Positions 1-7,004 of a stretch of DNA of 8,138 bases are shown piece after piece. Origin of the DNA: Acidimicrobiaceae bacterium. Lineage in GTDB: Bacteria; Actinomycetota; Acidimicrobiia; Acidimicrobiales; RAAP-2. The position numbers and the translations under genes were made by a program. The stretch is taken from positions 8,351 through 16,488 of the forward strand of contig PKWA01000075.1 in assembly GCA_003131665.1 (NCBI GenBank), in the 5' to 3' direction. Below the pieces are notes generated by a model that was not told the origin of the DNA, did not search any database, and was given only the letters and a program-made list of their open reading frames with translations. How positions within the stretch are numbered: the stretch's first letter is position 1; the number at the start of each line of letters is the position of its first letter.

Positions 1-844
1 TGAATGCCTGCATCCCGTTGGCCGGTGCATAGTCGTACTCAAAGTCAAAGGGCCGGGCGTGTCCCTGCCATCCCGGTAACGGGTTTTCCAAGACGCCCTG
101 CCAAGACTTTCGAACGTAGAGAAAGGCCGGCGCGCCCGGACCCGCGTTGAGGTACTTGTAGGTACAGCCTGCCGCAAAGTCCGCGCCGGCGTCGGTGACG
201 TCAAGCGGCAGTGCGCCCGCCGAGTGCGCCAAGTCCCACAGCATCAACGCGCCCGCGTCGTGTACTTGAGTCGAGATGGCCTTCATATCGAGCGCTTCAC
301 CACTTCGAAAATCGACTTGGGTCAACATGACGAGCGCGACGTCCTCACTCAGTTCGCCCTCGAGTTCGCCACGTTCGATGGCCTTGACGCTCACCGGGCG
401 CCCGGCGCGCGCGGCCATCGCCTGGACGATATAGAGATCAGAGTGAAAGTTCGCCACGTCGGTCAACACCACGTGGCGATCCGGACGTTGAGCGAGCGCG
501 CCGCCAATGAGTTTGGCGAGCAGAAGCGTGAGCGTGTCCGCGACGAGTACTTCACCGGCCTTCGCGCCGATCAACGGAGCCAGGCGGTCGCCGAGTCGAA
601 CGGGCATCTCCGACCAACCGGCGTCGTTCCAACTGCGCACCAGGCCTCGTCCCCACTCGGCGTTGAGGACTTCATTGACGCGCGCCTTCACAGAGCGTGA
701 TACCGGACCGAGAGAGTTGCCGTCAAGGTAGATCTGACCGTCGTTGAGGGAGAACTCCTCACGCTGTGGCGCCAGAACGTCGGAGGCGTCTAAGGCGCCA
801 CAGTCCTCACGACTCGCTATCGAAACGACCTCAACCTTTGCCAC
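1..844 (-). CDS. kynU: Kynureninase, C-terminus cut by window edge
   Basis: PLP-dependent hydrolase that cleaves L-kynurenine to anthranilate and L-alanine (and 3-hydroxykynurenine to 3-hydroxyanthranilate) in cytosolic tryptophan catabolism. I translated the minus strand by hand; the frame is open from upstream of 844 to the window edge, giving 281 residues of a family usually near 410-420. Visible landmarks are YLDGNSLGP at residues 39-47, AEWGRGLVRSW soon after, NFHSDLY near 132-138 (the Phe should stack on PLP), DLAHSAG at 204-210 (Asp204 to the PLP nitrogen), and TYKYLNAGPG with the Schiff-base lysine at Lys230, close to Lys227 of the Pseudomonas enzyme. GWQGHARPF follows near the edge. 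The start chosen is GTG at 844, with AAGG eight bases upstream; an in-frame GTG at 853 is possible but lacks a spaced ribosome site. It begins 32 bp after ettA on the same strand, so co-transcription is likely. The identity is firm; whether it serves catabolism or NAD synthesis cannot be seen here. Confidence 0.95.
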   Translation of the reverse strand, partial: MAKVEVVSIASREDCGALDASDVLAPQREEFSLNDGQIYLDGNSLGPVSRSVKARVNEVLNAEWGRGLVRSWNDAGWSEMPVRLGDRLAPLIGAKAGEVLVADTLTLLLAKLIGGALAQRPDRHVVLTDVANFHSDLYIVQAMAARAGRPVSVKAIERGELEGELSEDVALVMLTQVDFRSGEALDMKAISTQVHDAGALMLWDLAHSAGALPLDVTDAGADFAAGCTYKYLNAGPGAPAFLYVRKSWQGVLENPLPGWQGHARPFDFEYDYAPANGMQAF

Positions 845-876
845 AACGTGCACCTTAGGTCGAACGCTTCGGCGCG

Positions 877-2556
877 TTAGGAACGAGTGATGGGCTTGTA
901 GCGAAGCCGATGGGGTTGATCGGCGTCAGTGCCGAGTCGCTTGTGGCGATCGGCCTCGTAGTCCGAGAAGTTTCCCTCGAACCAGCGAACGACGGCGTCG
1001 TCTTCAAAGGCCAGCACGTGCGTTGCGATTCGGTCCAAGAACCAACGGTCGTGGCTGATGACGACGGCGCACCCGGGAAAGGACAACAGCCCGTCTTCGA
1101 GAGCGCGCAGGGTATCGACGTCGAGGTCGTTCGTCGGTTCGTCGAGTAACAACACGTTGCCGGCACTGCGCAGCACTTTGGCCAACTGGACCCGGTTGCG
1201 CTCGCCCCCCGAGATCTCGCCTACCTTCTTCTGTTGATCGCTTCCCTTGAAGCCAAAACTCGCGACGTAGGCGCGCGCATGAATCTCGCGAGATCCGACG
1301 ACCATTTGCTCTTGTCCCCCGCTGATCTCGTCAAAGACGGTGTTCTCGCCCACCAGCGTGTCGCGCGACTGGTCGACGTAGGCGAACTGCACGGTCGAGC
1401 CGATCTCAATGGACCCACCGTCGGGCGTCTCTTGGCCCACCATCATGCGAAACAACGTGGTCTTGCCCGCGCCGTTGGGCCCGATCACGCCCACGATGCC
1501 CCCCGGCGGCAAGAGGAACGTGAGATCCTCGATCAGAAGGCGCTCGTCGTACCCCTTTGTCAAGTTCGTGGCGTTCACGACGACGTCACCGAGCCGCGGG
1601 CCCGGGGGGATCGCGATCTCGAGTCGATCGGCGCGCCGCTCGGCCGCTTCTGACTCGGCCACCAGTTCATTGAATGAACTGAGCCGCGCCTTGCCCTTAC
1701 TCTGGCGCGCTCGCGGGGAGAGTCGAATCCACGCCAACTCACGTTCGAGCGATGCTTGGCGAACCTTGTCAGCCTTCTCCTCACCGGCCAGGCGGGCCTG
1801 TTTTTGTTCGAGCCACGAGGAGTAGTTGCCCTCCCAGGGAATGCCGTGACCACGGTCCAGTTCGAGAATCCACTGCGCGGCGTTGTCGAGGAAGTAACGG
1901 TCGTGGGTGATGGCGACGACGGTGCCGCTGTACTCCTGCAAGGTGCGCTCTAACCACGCCACCGACTCGGCGTCGAGGTGATTCGTCGGCTCGTCGAGTA
2001 AGAGCAGGTCGGGATGGGAAAGGAGCAAGCGACAGAGCGCGACTCGTCGGCGCTCGCCACCCGACAGCGTCTCGACGTTAGCGTCGGGCGCCGGCAGACG
2101 AAGGGCGTCCATGGCGATCTCAAGGGTTCGCTCGAGGTCCCATGCGTTCGCGGCGTCAATCTTGGTTTGCAGTTGAGCCTGTTCCGCAAGCAGGGAGTCA
2201 AAGTCGGCTTTCGGATCGGCCATCGCCGCGCAGACGTCGTTGAATCGAGCCAGCAAGTCGCGCTGTTCGCCCACACCGTCGGCGACGTTGCCGACCACGT
2301 CCTTCGTGGCATCGAGCTGGGGCTCTTGGGAGAGATAACCCACGCTAAAGCCCGGGGTCAGGCGTGCCTCGCCGGTGAAGCCGTCGTCCAGCCCGGCCAT
2401 GATGCGCAACAGCGACGATTTTCCGGAACCGTTCGCGCCAATCACGCCGATTTTTGCGCCGGGATAGAACGAGAGATTGATTCCCCTGAGGACTTCGCGG
2501 TCCGGCGGGTAGAAACGGCGAAGGTCCCTCATGGTGAAGATGAACTGTGCGACCAT
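877..2556 (-). CDS. ettA: Energy-dependent translational throttle protein EttA (ABC-F ATPase)
   Basis: Soluble ABC-F protein with two ATPase domains and no membrane part. The E. coli family member binds the ribosomal E site and gates the first elongation steps according to ATP/ADP level. With the start at 2556 it has 559 residues, against about 555 in E. coli. NBD1 has Walker A GANGSGKS at 40-47, signature LSGGE at 164-168 and Walker B with Asp188/Glu189 in LLDEPTNHLD. The linker carrying the P-site tRNA interaction motif follows (NYSSWLEQK, then RQSKGKARL). NBD2 has Walker A GPNGAGKT at 359-366, ISGGE at 448-452 and Asp472/Glu473 in LLDEPTNDLD. Both sites keep the catalytic glutamate, so both should hydrolyse ATP. 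The ATG at 2556 (VAQFIFTM follows) matches the family N-terminus. An in-frame GTG at 2592 would add 12 unconserved residues. Neither has a well-placed Shine-Dalgarno: GAAGG sits one base from the ATG. It is divergent from the MFS gene and leads into kynU. Confidence 0.95.
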   Translation of the reverse strand: MVAQFIFTMRDLRRFYPPDREVLRGINLSFYPGAKIGVIGANGSGKSSLLRIMAGLDDGFTGEARLTPGFSVGYLSQEPQLDATKDVVGNVADGVGEQRDLLARFNDVCAAMADPKADFDSLLAEQAQLQTKIDAANAWDLERTLEIAMDALRLPAPDANVETLSGGERRRVALCRLLLSHPDLLLLDEPTNHLDAESVAWLERTLQEYSGTVVAITHDRYFLDNAAQWILELDRGHGIPWEGNYSSWLEQKQARLAGEEKADKVRQASLERELAWIRLSPRARQSKGKARLSSFNELVAESEAAERRADRLEIAIPPGPRLGDVVVNATNLTKGYDERLLIEDLTFLLPPGGIVGVIGPNGAGKTTLFRMMVGQETPDGGSIEIGSTVQFAYVDQSRDTLVGENTVFDEISGGQEQMVVGSREIHARAYVASFGFKGSDQQKKVGEISGGERNRVQLAKVLRSAGNVLLLDEPTNDLDVDTLRALEDGLLSFPGCAVVISHDRWFLDRIATHVLAFEDDAVVRWFEGNFSDYEADRHKRLGTDADQPHRLRYKPITRS

Positions 2557-2615
2557 GCCTTCAAGTGTGACCGAAATCGCGGATGCGGACACATTTCATC
2601 GTCGTGGGATGTAGA

Positions 2616-2636
2616 AGTCGACTATTACACTCGACT
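2616..2636. repeat. Inverted repeat over the MFS promoter, possible operator
   Basis: AGTCGA at 2616-2621 and TCGACT at 2631-2636 are perfect inverted 6-mers separated by nine bases. They flank and touch the proposed -10 box just before the MFS start codon. TCGACT also occurs at 2618-2623, so it is repeated directly at a 13-base interval. A repressor bound here would block the MFS promoter, and TetR- or MarR-type regulators commonly control DHA2 exporters this way. No regulator gene is in the window. Six-base arms can arise by chance, so confidence is modest. Confidence 0.3.
2626..2631 (+). promoter_or_regulatory. Putative -10 box of a leaderless MFS promoter
   Basis: TACACT fits the actinobacterial TAnnnT -10 pattern and lies six bases before the ATG at 2638. 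Transcription would then begin at or next to the start codon, giving a leaderless mRNA. No Shine-Dalgarno is seen before this ATG, which agrees. I see no convincing -35 about 17 bases upstream (the region near 2603-2608 reads CGTGGG). This is pattern-based inference only. Confidence 0.4.
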
Positions 2637-2637
2637 C

Positions 2638-4086
2638 ATGTCCGTTACTGAGGCCGCTGCCACTCGCCACTCGCCGGACTGGCTGATCCTCTCCATTGCC
2701 TGCATCGCGCAGTTCATGGTGGTGCTGGACGTCTCCATTGTCAACGTGGCGCTGCCGCAAATGGGGGCCGACCTTCACTTCACGTACAGCAGTGCTCAAT
2801 GGGTGATCAACGCCTACGTCCTAACCTTCGCGGGCTTCTTGCTGTTAGGCGGGCGAATGGCCGACTTCTTTGGCCGGCGCCTCGTCTACCTCACGGGCAT
2901 CTTGATCTTCACACTCGCGAGCATTGGCGCTGGCTTCGCGCAAACTGGCGGCCAGATGATCGCGATCCGCGCCGTCCAAGGTCTCGGTGGCGCCATTCTC
3001 GCTCCCGCCACGCTGACCATCATCGTGACGACCTTTCAGGGTCCGCGTCTACCCAAGGCGATCGGCGCCTGGAGTGCGGTCGCGGGGGCCGGGGGCGCCG
3101 TTGGTGGACTGCTCGGTGGGATCTTGACCGGCTGGGCTTCGTGGCGCTGGGTGTTCTTCATCAACGTGCCCTTCGGTCTCGTGGCCGGTGTGGTGGCGGC
3201 GCTGTACCTGCGGGAGATACGCAATCGAGACGCGACCGCCAAACTCGACGTCACGGGATCGGTACTCGTTACTGGCGGTCTCGCGAGTGTGATCTACGCC
3301 GTCGTCAACACCACGACGCACAGTTGGACCTCTTCGACCACGCTGAGTTGGCTCATCGGCGGCGTGGCCCTGCTCGTGGCCTTTCTCTTCTGGGAGGGCC
3401 GGGTCGCTTCACACCCCCTCATGCCGTTTCGCATCTTTAGGTCGCGTTCGCTTTCGACGGCCAACGTCATCATGTTCCTCGTCGGCGGCACGTTCTTTGC
3501 CATGTGGTACTTCTTGACGTATTACTTCCAGGGCGTGCTCAAGTACGGTCCCGTGAAGGCGGGCTTCGCGTTCTTGCCAATGGCCATTGCCATCATCGCC
3601 GGCGCACAGATTTCGTCACGTCTCATCAACAGGGTCGGCGTTCGTCCCTTGCTCCAAGTGGGCGCGACACTCGCCACGCTCGGTTTTCTCTGGATCTCGC
3701 TGATACAACCACACAGCTCGTACTGGGGAAGTATCTTCGTCCCGGGCTTTCTCTGCGCGTTCGCCATGGGTCTGCTGTTTTCTCCACTCGCCCTGTCGGC
3801 GACCTCGGGCGTGGACCGGGCCGACGCCGGTCTGGCATCTGGCGTGTTGAACACGTCGCGCCAAGTTGGCGGGTCATTGGCGCTCGCGATCTTGGCGACT
3901 GTCGCCACCGATCGCACCCACTCACTGCTCCACAGCGTCACGATCGCCGCCGCGCACACCTCTGGCTACCAGCGGGCCTTTCAAATCTCCGCCGCCGTGA
4001 CTTTCATTGCGCTGCTAGCGACCTTCGCGTTGCCCCGCTTGTCGGGTCGAGCCGTCACGCCCGCACAAAGCGTCGAAGCGACCTAA
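2638..4086 (+). CDS. MFS transporter, DHA2 (EmrB/QacA) family, 14 TM helices
   Basis: Proton-driven exporter in the cytoplasmic membrane; relatives expel drugs, dyes or toxic metabolites, but the substrate here cannot be told. The 482-residue protein shows 14 hydrophobic segments, from about residues 15-39 to 455-475. DHA2 landmarks are LDVSIVNVALP in TM1 (Asp31), motif A GGRMADFFGRR at 71-81, RAVQGLGGA at 111-119 (motif B arginine Arg111) and WRWVFFINVPFG at 169-180. In the TM5 antiporter motif the usual GP..GG reads GGLLGG at 156-161, so Gly157 replaces the signature proline. The open frame continues about 620 bases upstream through antisense ettA, but the family N-terminus fits the ATG at 2638, which follows the only promoter-like sequence. 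It stands alone on the plus strand, divergent from ettA and convergent with the ABC importer, with no adaptor (EmrA-like) or regulator gene beside it. Confidence 0.93.
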   Translation: MSVTEAAATRHSPDWLILSIACIAQFMVVLDVSIVNVALPQMGADLHFTYSSAQWVINAYVLTFAGFLLLGGRMADFFGRRLVYLTGILIFTLASIGAGFAQTGGQMIAIRAVQGLGGAILAPATLTIIVTTFQGPRLPKAIGAWSAVAGAGGAVGGLLGGILTGWASWRWVFFINVPFGLVAGVVAALYLREIRNRDATAKLDVTGSVLVTGGLASVIYAVVNTTTHSWTSSTTLSWLIGGVALLVAFLFWEGRVASHPLMPFRIFRSRSLSTANVIMFLVGGTFFAMWYFLTYYFQGVLKYGPVKAGFAFLPMAIAIIAGAQISSRLINRVGVRPLLQVGATLATLGFLWISLIQPHSSYWGSIFVPGFLCAFAMGLLFSPLALSATSGVDRADAGLASGVLNTSRQVGGSLALAILATVATDRTHSLLHSVTIAAAHTSGYQRAFQISAAVTFIALLATFALPRLSGRAVTPAQSVEAT

Positions 4087-4161
4087 CACTCACTTGGCGC
4101 GCCATCTGCGGCGCTCGTTTGCTTCTCACCGGTTGGGACAAGAGTCTCAAGAAATAGGCCA

Positions 4162-4192
4162 ACGAGATGTCGGACCCGACGCCAGATCTCGT
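4162..4192. terminator. Bulged hairpin in the convergent gap, putative terminator
   Basis: ACGAGAT at 4162-4168 pairs perfectly with ATCTCGT at 4186-4192. Inside it GTCG at 4169-4172 pairs with CGAC at 4177-4180 around a GACC loop, leaving a five-base bulge (GCCAG, 4181-4185). The hairpin lies between two converging genes and starts six bases beyond the importer operon's stop codon. Read on the minus strand it is followed by a moderately T-rich stretch (TATTTCTT within 4147-4156); on the plus strand no T-run follows. It may therefore mainly terminate the importer operon. The rest of the 111-bp gap (4087-4197) shows no gene. Confidence 0.42.
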
Positions 4193-4197
4193 CGCGA

Positions 4198-5736
4198 CTA
4201 CTCGCGACTGAAGGGAATGCCGTCCGCGGCGGGCGGGCGTATCCGGCCAACGAGTCCGGCGACCGCCGCGATCGTGATGATGTAGGGCAGCATGCTGATG
4301 AACTGTTGGGGAATGACCAACTGGCTCAGGTAGATGTTGAGGTTCGCGCTGAGCGCGATGGCAAAGCCGAAGAGCAGCGACGCCATGAGCGCCCCGTAGG
4401 GGCGCCAGCGGCCGAAGATCATGATGGCGAGCGCGATGTAGCCGTAACCGTTCGTCATGCCAAAAGTGAAGTTCGTTCCGGCACCGATCGTGAACGCCGC
4501 GCCACCGAGTCCCGCGACGAATCCTCCAAGAATCACGGCGCCATAGCGCATCCGCGTCACGCTGACGCCCACGGTCTCTGACGCGATGGGCTTTTCTCCC
4601 ACCGAGCGCACCCGAAGACCCCATCGGGTACGAAAGAGTGCGATGTTGGCGATGATGACTCCGAGGATCGCGACGTAGACCAGAACGTTCTGATCAAAGA
4701 CGACCGGACCGACGATGGGGATGTGCGAGAAGAACGGGATGGACCACACGGGCAGTGGGAAGGCGCCGTTGAGGTTCTGGTGGGTGTCGAGCACTTGGAA
4801 CATGATGAACTGGGTTACGGCCGTGCAGAAGGCGACGATGACGATACCAACGATGATCTGGTTCGCTTGGTATCGCAGCGACATGACGGCCAGGACCCAG
4901 CCGAGGAGGGCACCGATGACCCCCGCGACGAGGACGCCAAGTACCAGCGAGACTCCCGTGCCGTTCATAGCGCTCACGACCATGACCGATGACATGGCCC
5001 CCATCATGAACTGGCCCTCGATGGCGATATTGACGACGCCGGAGCGCTCGCACAATGTCCCCGACAGCGACCCGAAGATGAGAAACGTCGCGGCCGCCAC
5101 GGCCGCGGCGAGAATCCCCGTCAGTTGAAGGTGGAGGCCCGATACGTTGGACCCGCGAGCGACCCATACCAGGAATCCGAGCAAGAAGAACACTAAGCCG
5201 ACGTAGAGCAAGGGCGACGCGCCTCGGTCAAACCGTCGCCATGCGAGGAGGCCCCCCGCGACAATGGTGAGGGCCCCGATGACGTAGCCGGTCGTTGAGA
5301 CCGGAATGGTCAACGTCCGCAGTGCTCCGACACTGTTCACGCCCAGCCAGAGCGCGACTGGCCAACTGATGAGGTAGCCCCCGACGATGATGAGGAAGCT
5401 GCGCACGCCCTTCGAGAACTTGATTCGCTGGGGAACGATTTGACGCGCGGCGTGAGATACGACGGGTGCGAGCAAGAGCAGTCCGATGAGGAGAGGGACT
5501 ACGCGAACGGGACCTGCGATCGACGGCATCGCGGTCGAGCTGTTATAACCCAATTCGATGGTCGTCTTGAGTGCTGAGCTCGCGCCACCGAACCAGAGGA
5601 CCTCCAACAGACCGAGCACGACCAACGTGACGCCGTAGCCGAACGCGCGTTCGCGAGTGACTCGACGGAGGTTCTCGAGAGTGACGATCTCGGGGTGGAC
5701 GACCTCGTGGTCGACAGTTTGCGCGCTAACGCTCAT
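4198..5736 (-). CDS. Nucleoside-type ABC transporter permease 2 (NupQ/YufQ-like), N-terminally extended
   Basis: Inner-membrane subunit of a BMP-family ABC importer, a group whose studied members take up nucleosides (Bacillus NupNOPQ, Streptococcus BmpA-NupABC). At 512 residues it is far longer than the roughly 320-residue Bacillus subunit. The conserved core starts near residue 203 and carries ERSGVVNIAIEG at 230-241, the family hallmark, then several TM helices and the cytoplasmic loop VGEKPIASETVGV that should contact the ATPase. Before the core lie about 30 polar residues and some five extra hydrophobic segments (about 33-53, 77-97, 110-133, 144-165, 175-194). The ATG at 5736 overlaps the previous gene's stop (ATGA) and has GGGAGG nine bases upstream, so the start is well supported and the extension is part of the gene. 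It ends the operon. Substrate class is inferred from family only; simple sugars or other BMP ligands remain possible. Confidence 0.9.
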   Translation of the reverse strand: MSVSAQTVDHEVVHPEIVTLENLRRVTRERAFGYGVTLVVLGLLEVLWFGGASSALKTTIELGYNSSTAMPSIAGPVRVVPLLIGLLLLAPVVSHAARQIVPQRIKFSKGVRSFLIIVGGYLISWPVALWLGVNSVGALRTLTIPVSTTGYVIGALTIVAGGLLAWRRFDRGASPLLYVGLVFFLLGFLVWVARGSNVSGLHLQLTGILAAAVAAATFLIFGSLSGTLCERSGVVNIAIEGQFMMGAMSSVMVVSAMNGTGVSLVLGVLVAGVIGALLGWVLAVMSLRYQANQIIVGIVIVAFCTAVTQFIMFQVLDTHQNLNGAFPLPVWSIPFFSHIPIVGPVVFDQNVLVYVAILGVIIANIALFRTRWGLRVRSVGEKPIASETVGVSVTRMRYGAVILGGFVAGLGGAAFTIGAGTNFTFGMTNGYGYIALAIMIFGRWRPYGALMASLLFGFAIALSANLNIYLSQLVIPQQFISMLPYIITIAAVAGLVGRIRPPAADGIPFSRE

Positions 5737-7004
5737 TTCGCCCAGCCTCCCGAGGAGCCTGACGAACGGAACCGCCCGTTGTCGGTGAGACGGAATATCT
5801 CAACGATCAGCGCGGGTGTCGCGACGCCGAAGACGACGACTGCTTGGATGACTTGGGCGAGGGAGTACTGGATGTTGGAAGGTGTGAAGGCCTGCATGGC
5901 CTCACCACCGGCGTACATCGCGCCGAAGAAGATCGCGGCGAAGAAGACTCCCCACGGCCGGTTGCGCCCGAGCAGGGCCACGGTGATCGCGTCGAATCCG
6001 TAAGAACCGCCGAAGTTCGGGGAGAGGAAGTGGTCAACGCCCGTCAGTTCCAACATGCCCGCGAGCCCGCAGAGCCCTCCGGCAAGACACAGGATGATGA
6101 TGATCGTCCGCTTAGAGTTAATACCGGCCGTTCGCGCTGCTTCGCCATTTTGGCCCACCATCAACAACTCGAAACCGGTCTTGGAGTGGTCGAAGAACCA
6201 CTGGACGACGAAGACCATGGCGAGCGCTATGAGGAATCCGACGTTAACCAGTAGTGAGGAGTTCAGATGGGAAAAGAAGAAGGGCAGTTGCCCGCTCGGG
6301 GTCACGGCCTTCGAGGCTCCGTCCTTCACACCGGGCCGAGCAAAGAGGTTTGTGATCAGGAGGTATCCCATCAACAGGACCATGATGTAGTTGCTCATCA
6401 TGGTGACAATCACCTCGTGAGCGCCGGTGTAGGCCTTGAGGACACCGGCGAGCGAGGCGAGCAGGGCGCCGGCAAGTACGGCGCCGATCAGCTCGAGGGA
6501 GACCTGCAAGATGGGCGTCAAATTGAGGCTGAAGCCGATGAGGCCCGCGACGACGCCTCCCGCTATTACCTGGCCCTGACCGCCAATGTCAAAGATGTTG
6601 CTGCGAAAGCCGATGGCGAGGCCGAGGCCCGCGACAACCAGCGGCGTCGCGTATTGGAGTGTGAGCGAGATCGGTCCCAGGGCGGTAGCGAGGTTTGCCT
6701 TGTCGGGGTGGTCGATGAGGACCCTCATCGCGTGGAAGTTGAACATTGATCCTTGGAAGATCCACTCGTAGGCGTACCACACCGTATTGAAGTTCTCCGA
6801 TATCGTTTTACCCGGGTGAGAGAAGAACGTGGCCCAGGAGTGCACGAGCGTCGGAGTGGTCACGATGATCATGATCGCCCCGATCACCAGCCCGATGAAG
6901 AGCGCGAGCACGAGCACCAGCGCCATGTTCGCGCGCCGAACGCGCAATGAAATCTCGAGCAGCCGACTCGGCCGTGGCGCGTTCACGTCGACGCCGATAG
7001 TCAT
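5733..7004 (-). CDS. Nucleoside-type ABC transporter permease 1 (NupP/YufP-like)
   Basis: First of two membrane subunits of the BMP-type importer; it should pair with permease 2 to form the translocation channel. It has 423 residues, against roughly 350 in Bacillus NupP. A short basic cytoplasmic N-terminus (RRAN near 23-26) leads into TM1 at about 27-49. A stretch of about 60 mostly polar residues (50-110) follows, longer than I expect for the family. The hallmark FRSNIFDIGGQGQ at 133-145 corresponds to the FRAGLFNIGAEGQ-type motif. Later come the cytoplasmic coupling loop VGQNGEAARTAGIN and several more helices ending near FRLTDN. The ATG at 7004 overlaps the ATPase stop in ATGA. No good Shine-Dalgarno precedes it (only G-rich GGGGGCC), so translation probably depends on coupling to the ATPase gene. 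Its own stop overlaps the permease 2 start in the same way. Confidence 0.9.
   Translation of the reverse strand: MTIGVDVNAPRPSRLLEISLRVRRANMALVLVLALFIGLVIGAIMIIVTTPTLVHSWATFFSHPGKTISENFNTVWYAYEWIFQGSMFNFHAMRVLIDHPDKANLATALGPISLTLQYATPLVVAGLGLAIGFRSNIFDIGGQGQVIAGGVVAGLIGFSLNLTPILQVSLELIGAVLAGALLASLAGVLKAYTGAHEVIVTMMSNYIMVLLMGYLLITNLFARPGVKDGASKAVTPSGQLPFFFSHLNSSLLVNVGFLIALAMVFVVQWFFDHSKTGFELLMVGQNGEAARTAGINSKRTIIIILCLAGGLCGLAGMLELTGVDHFLSPNFGGSYGFDAITVALLGRNRPWGVFFAAIFFGAMYAGGEAMQAFTPSNIQYSLAQVIQAVVVFGVATPALIVEIFRLTDNGRFRSSGSSGGWAK
5746..5751 (-). promoter_or_regulatory. Ribosome binding site deciding the permease 2 start
   Basis: On the minus strand GGGAGG lies nine bases before the ATG at 5736, inside the last codons of permease 1. 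It is the clearest Shine-Dalgarno sequence in the window. It supports the long N-terminus of permease 2, and together with the ATGA overlap it suggests that ribosomes both re-initiate and load directly here. Confidence 0.7.

Noticed and set aside
224..700. Plus-strand open frame of 158 codons.
   Set aside because: It is the antisense shadow of kynureninase, whose minus-strand translation keeps every active-site motif.
2014..2637. The open frame of the MFS gene extends about 620 bases upstream across ettA, as if encoding a 690-residue fusion.
   Set aside because: This part is antisense to the conserved ettA coding sequence and is polar with no family resemblance; the MFS family N-terminus begins at 2638.
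4134..4151. TTGGGA and TCTCAA could form a six-pair hairpin just after the MFS gene.
   Set aside because: The stem is short, has a G-U pair and no following T-run; too weak to call as a terminator.
4191..4209. TCGCGACT occurs twice in a row at the end of permease 2.
   Set aside because: A single short tandem spanning a stop codon, with no further copies; chance is sufficient.
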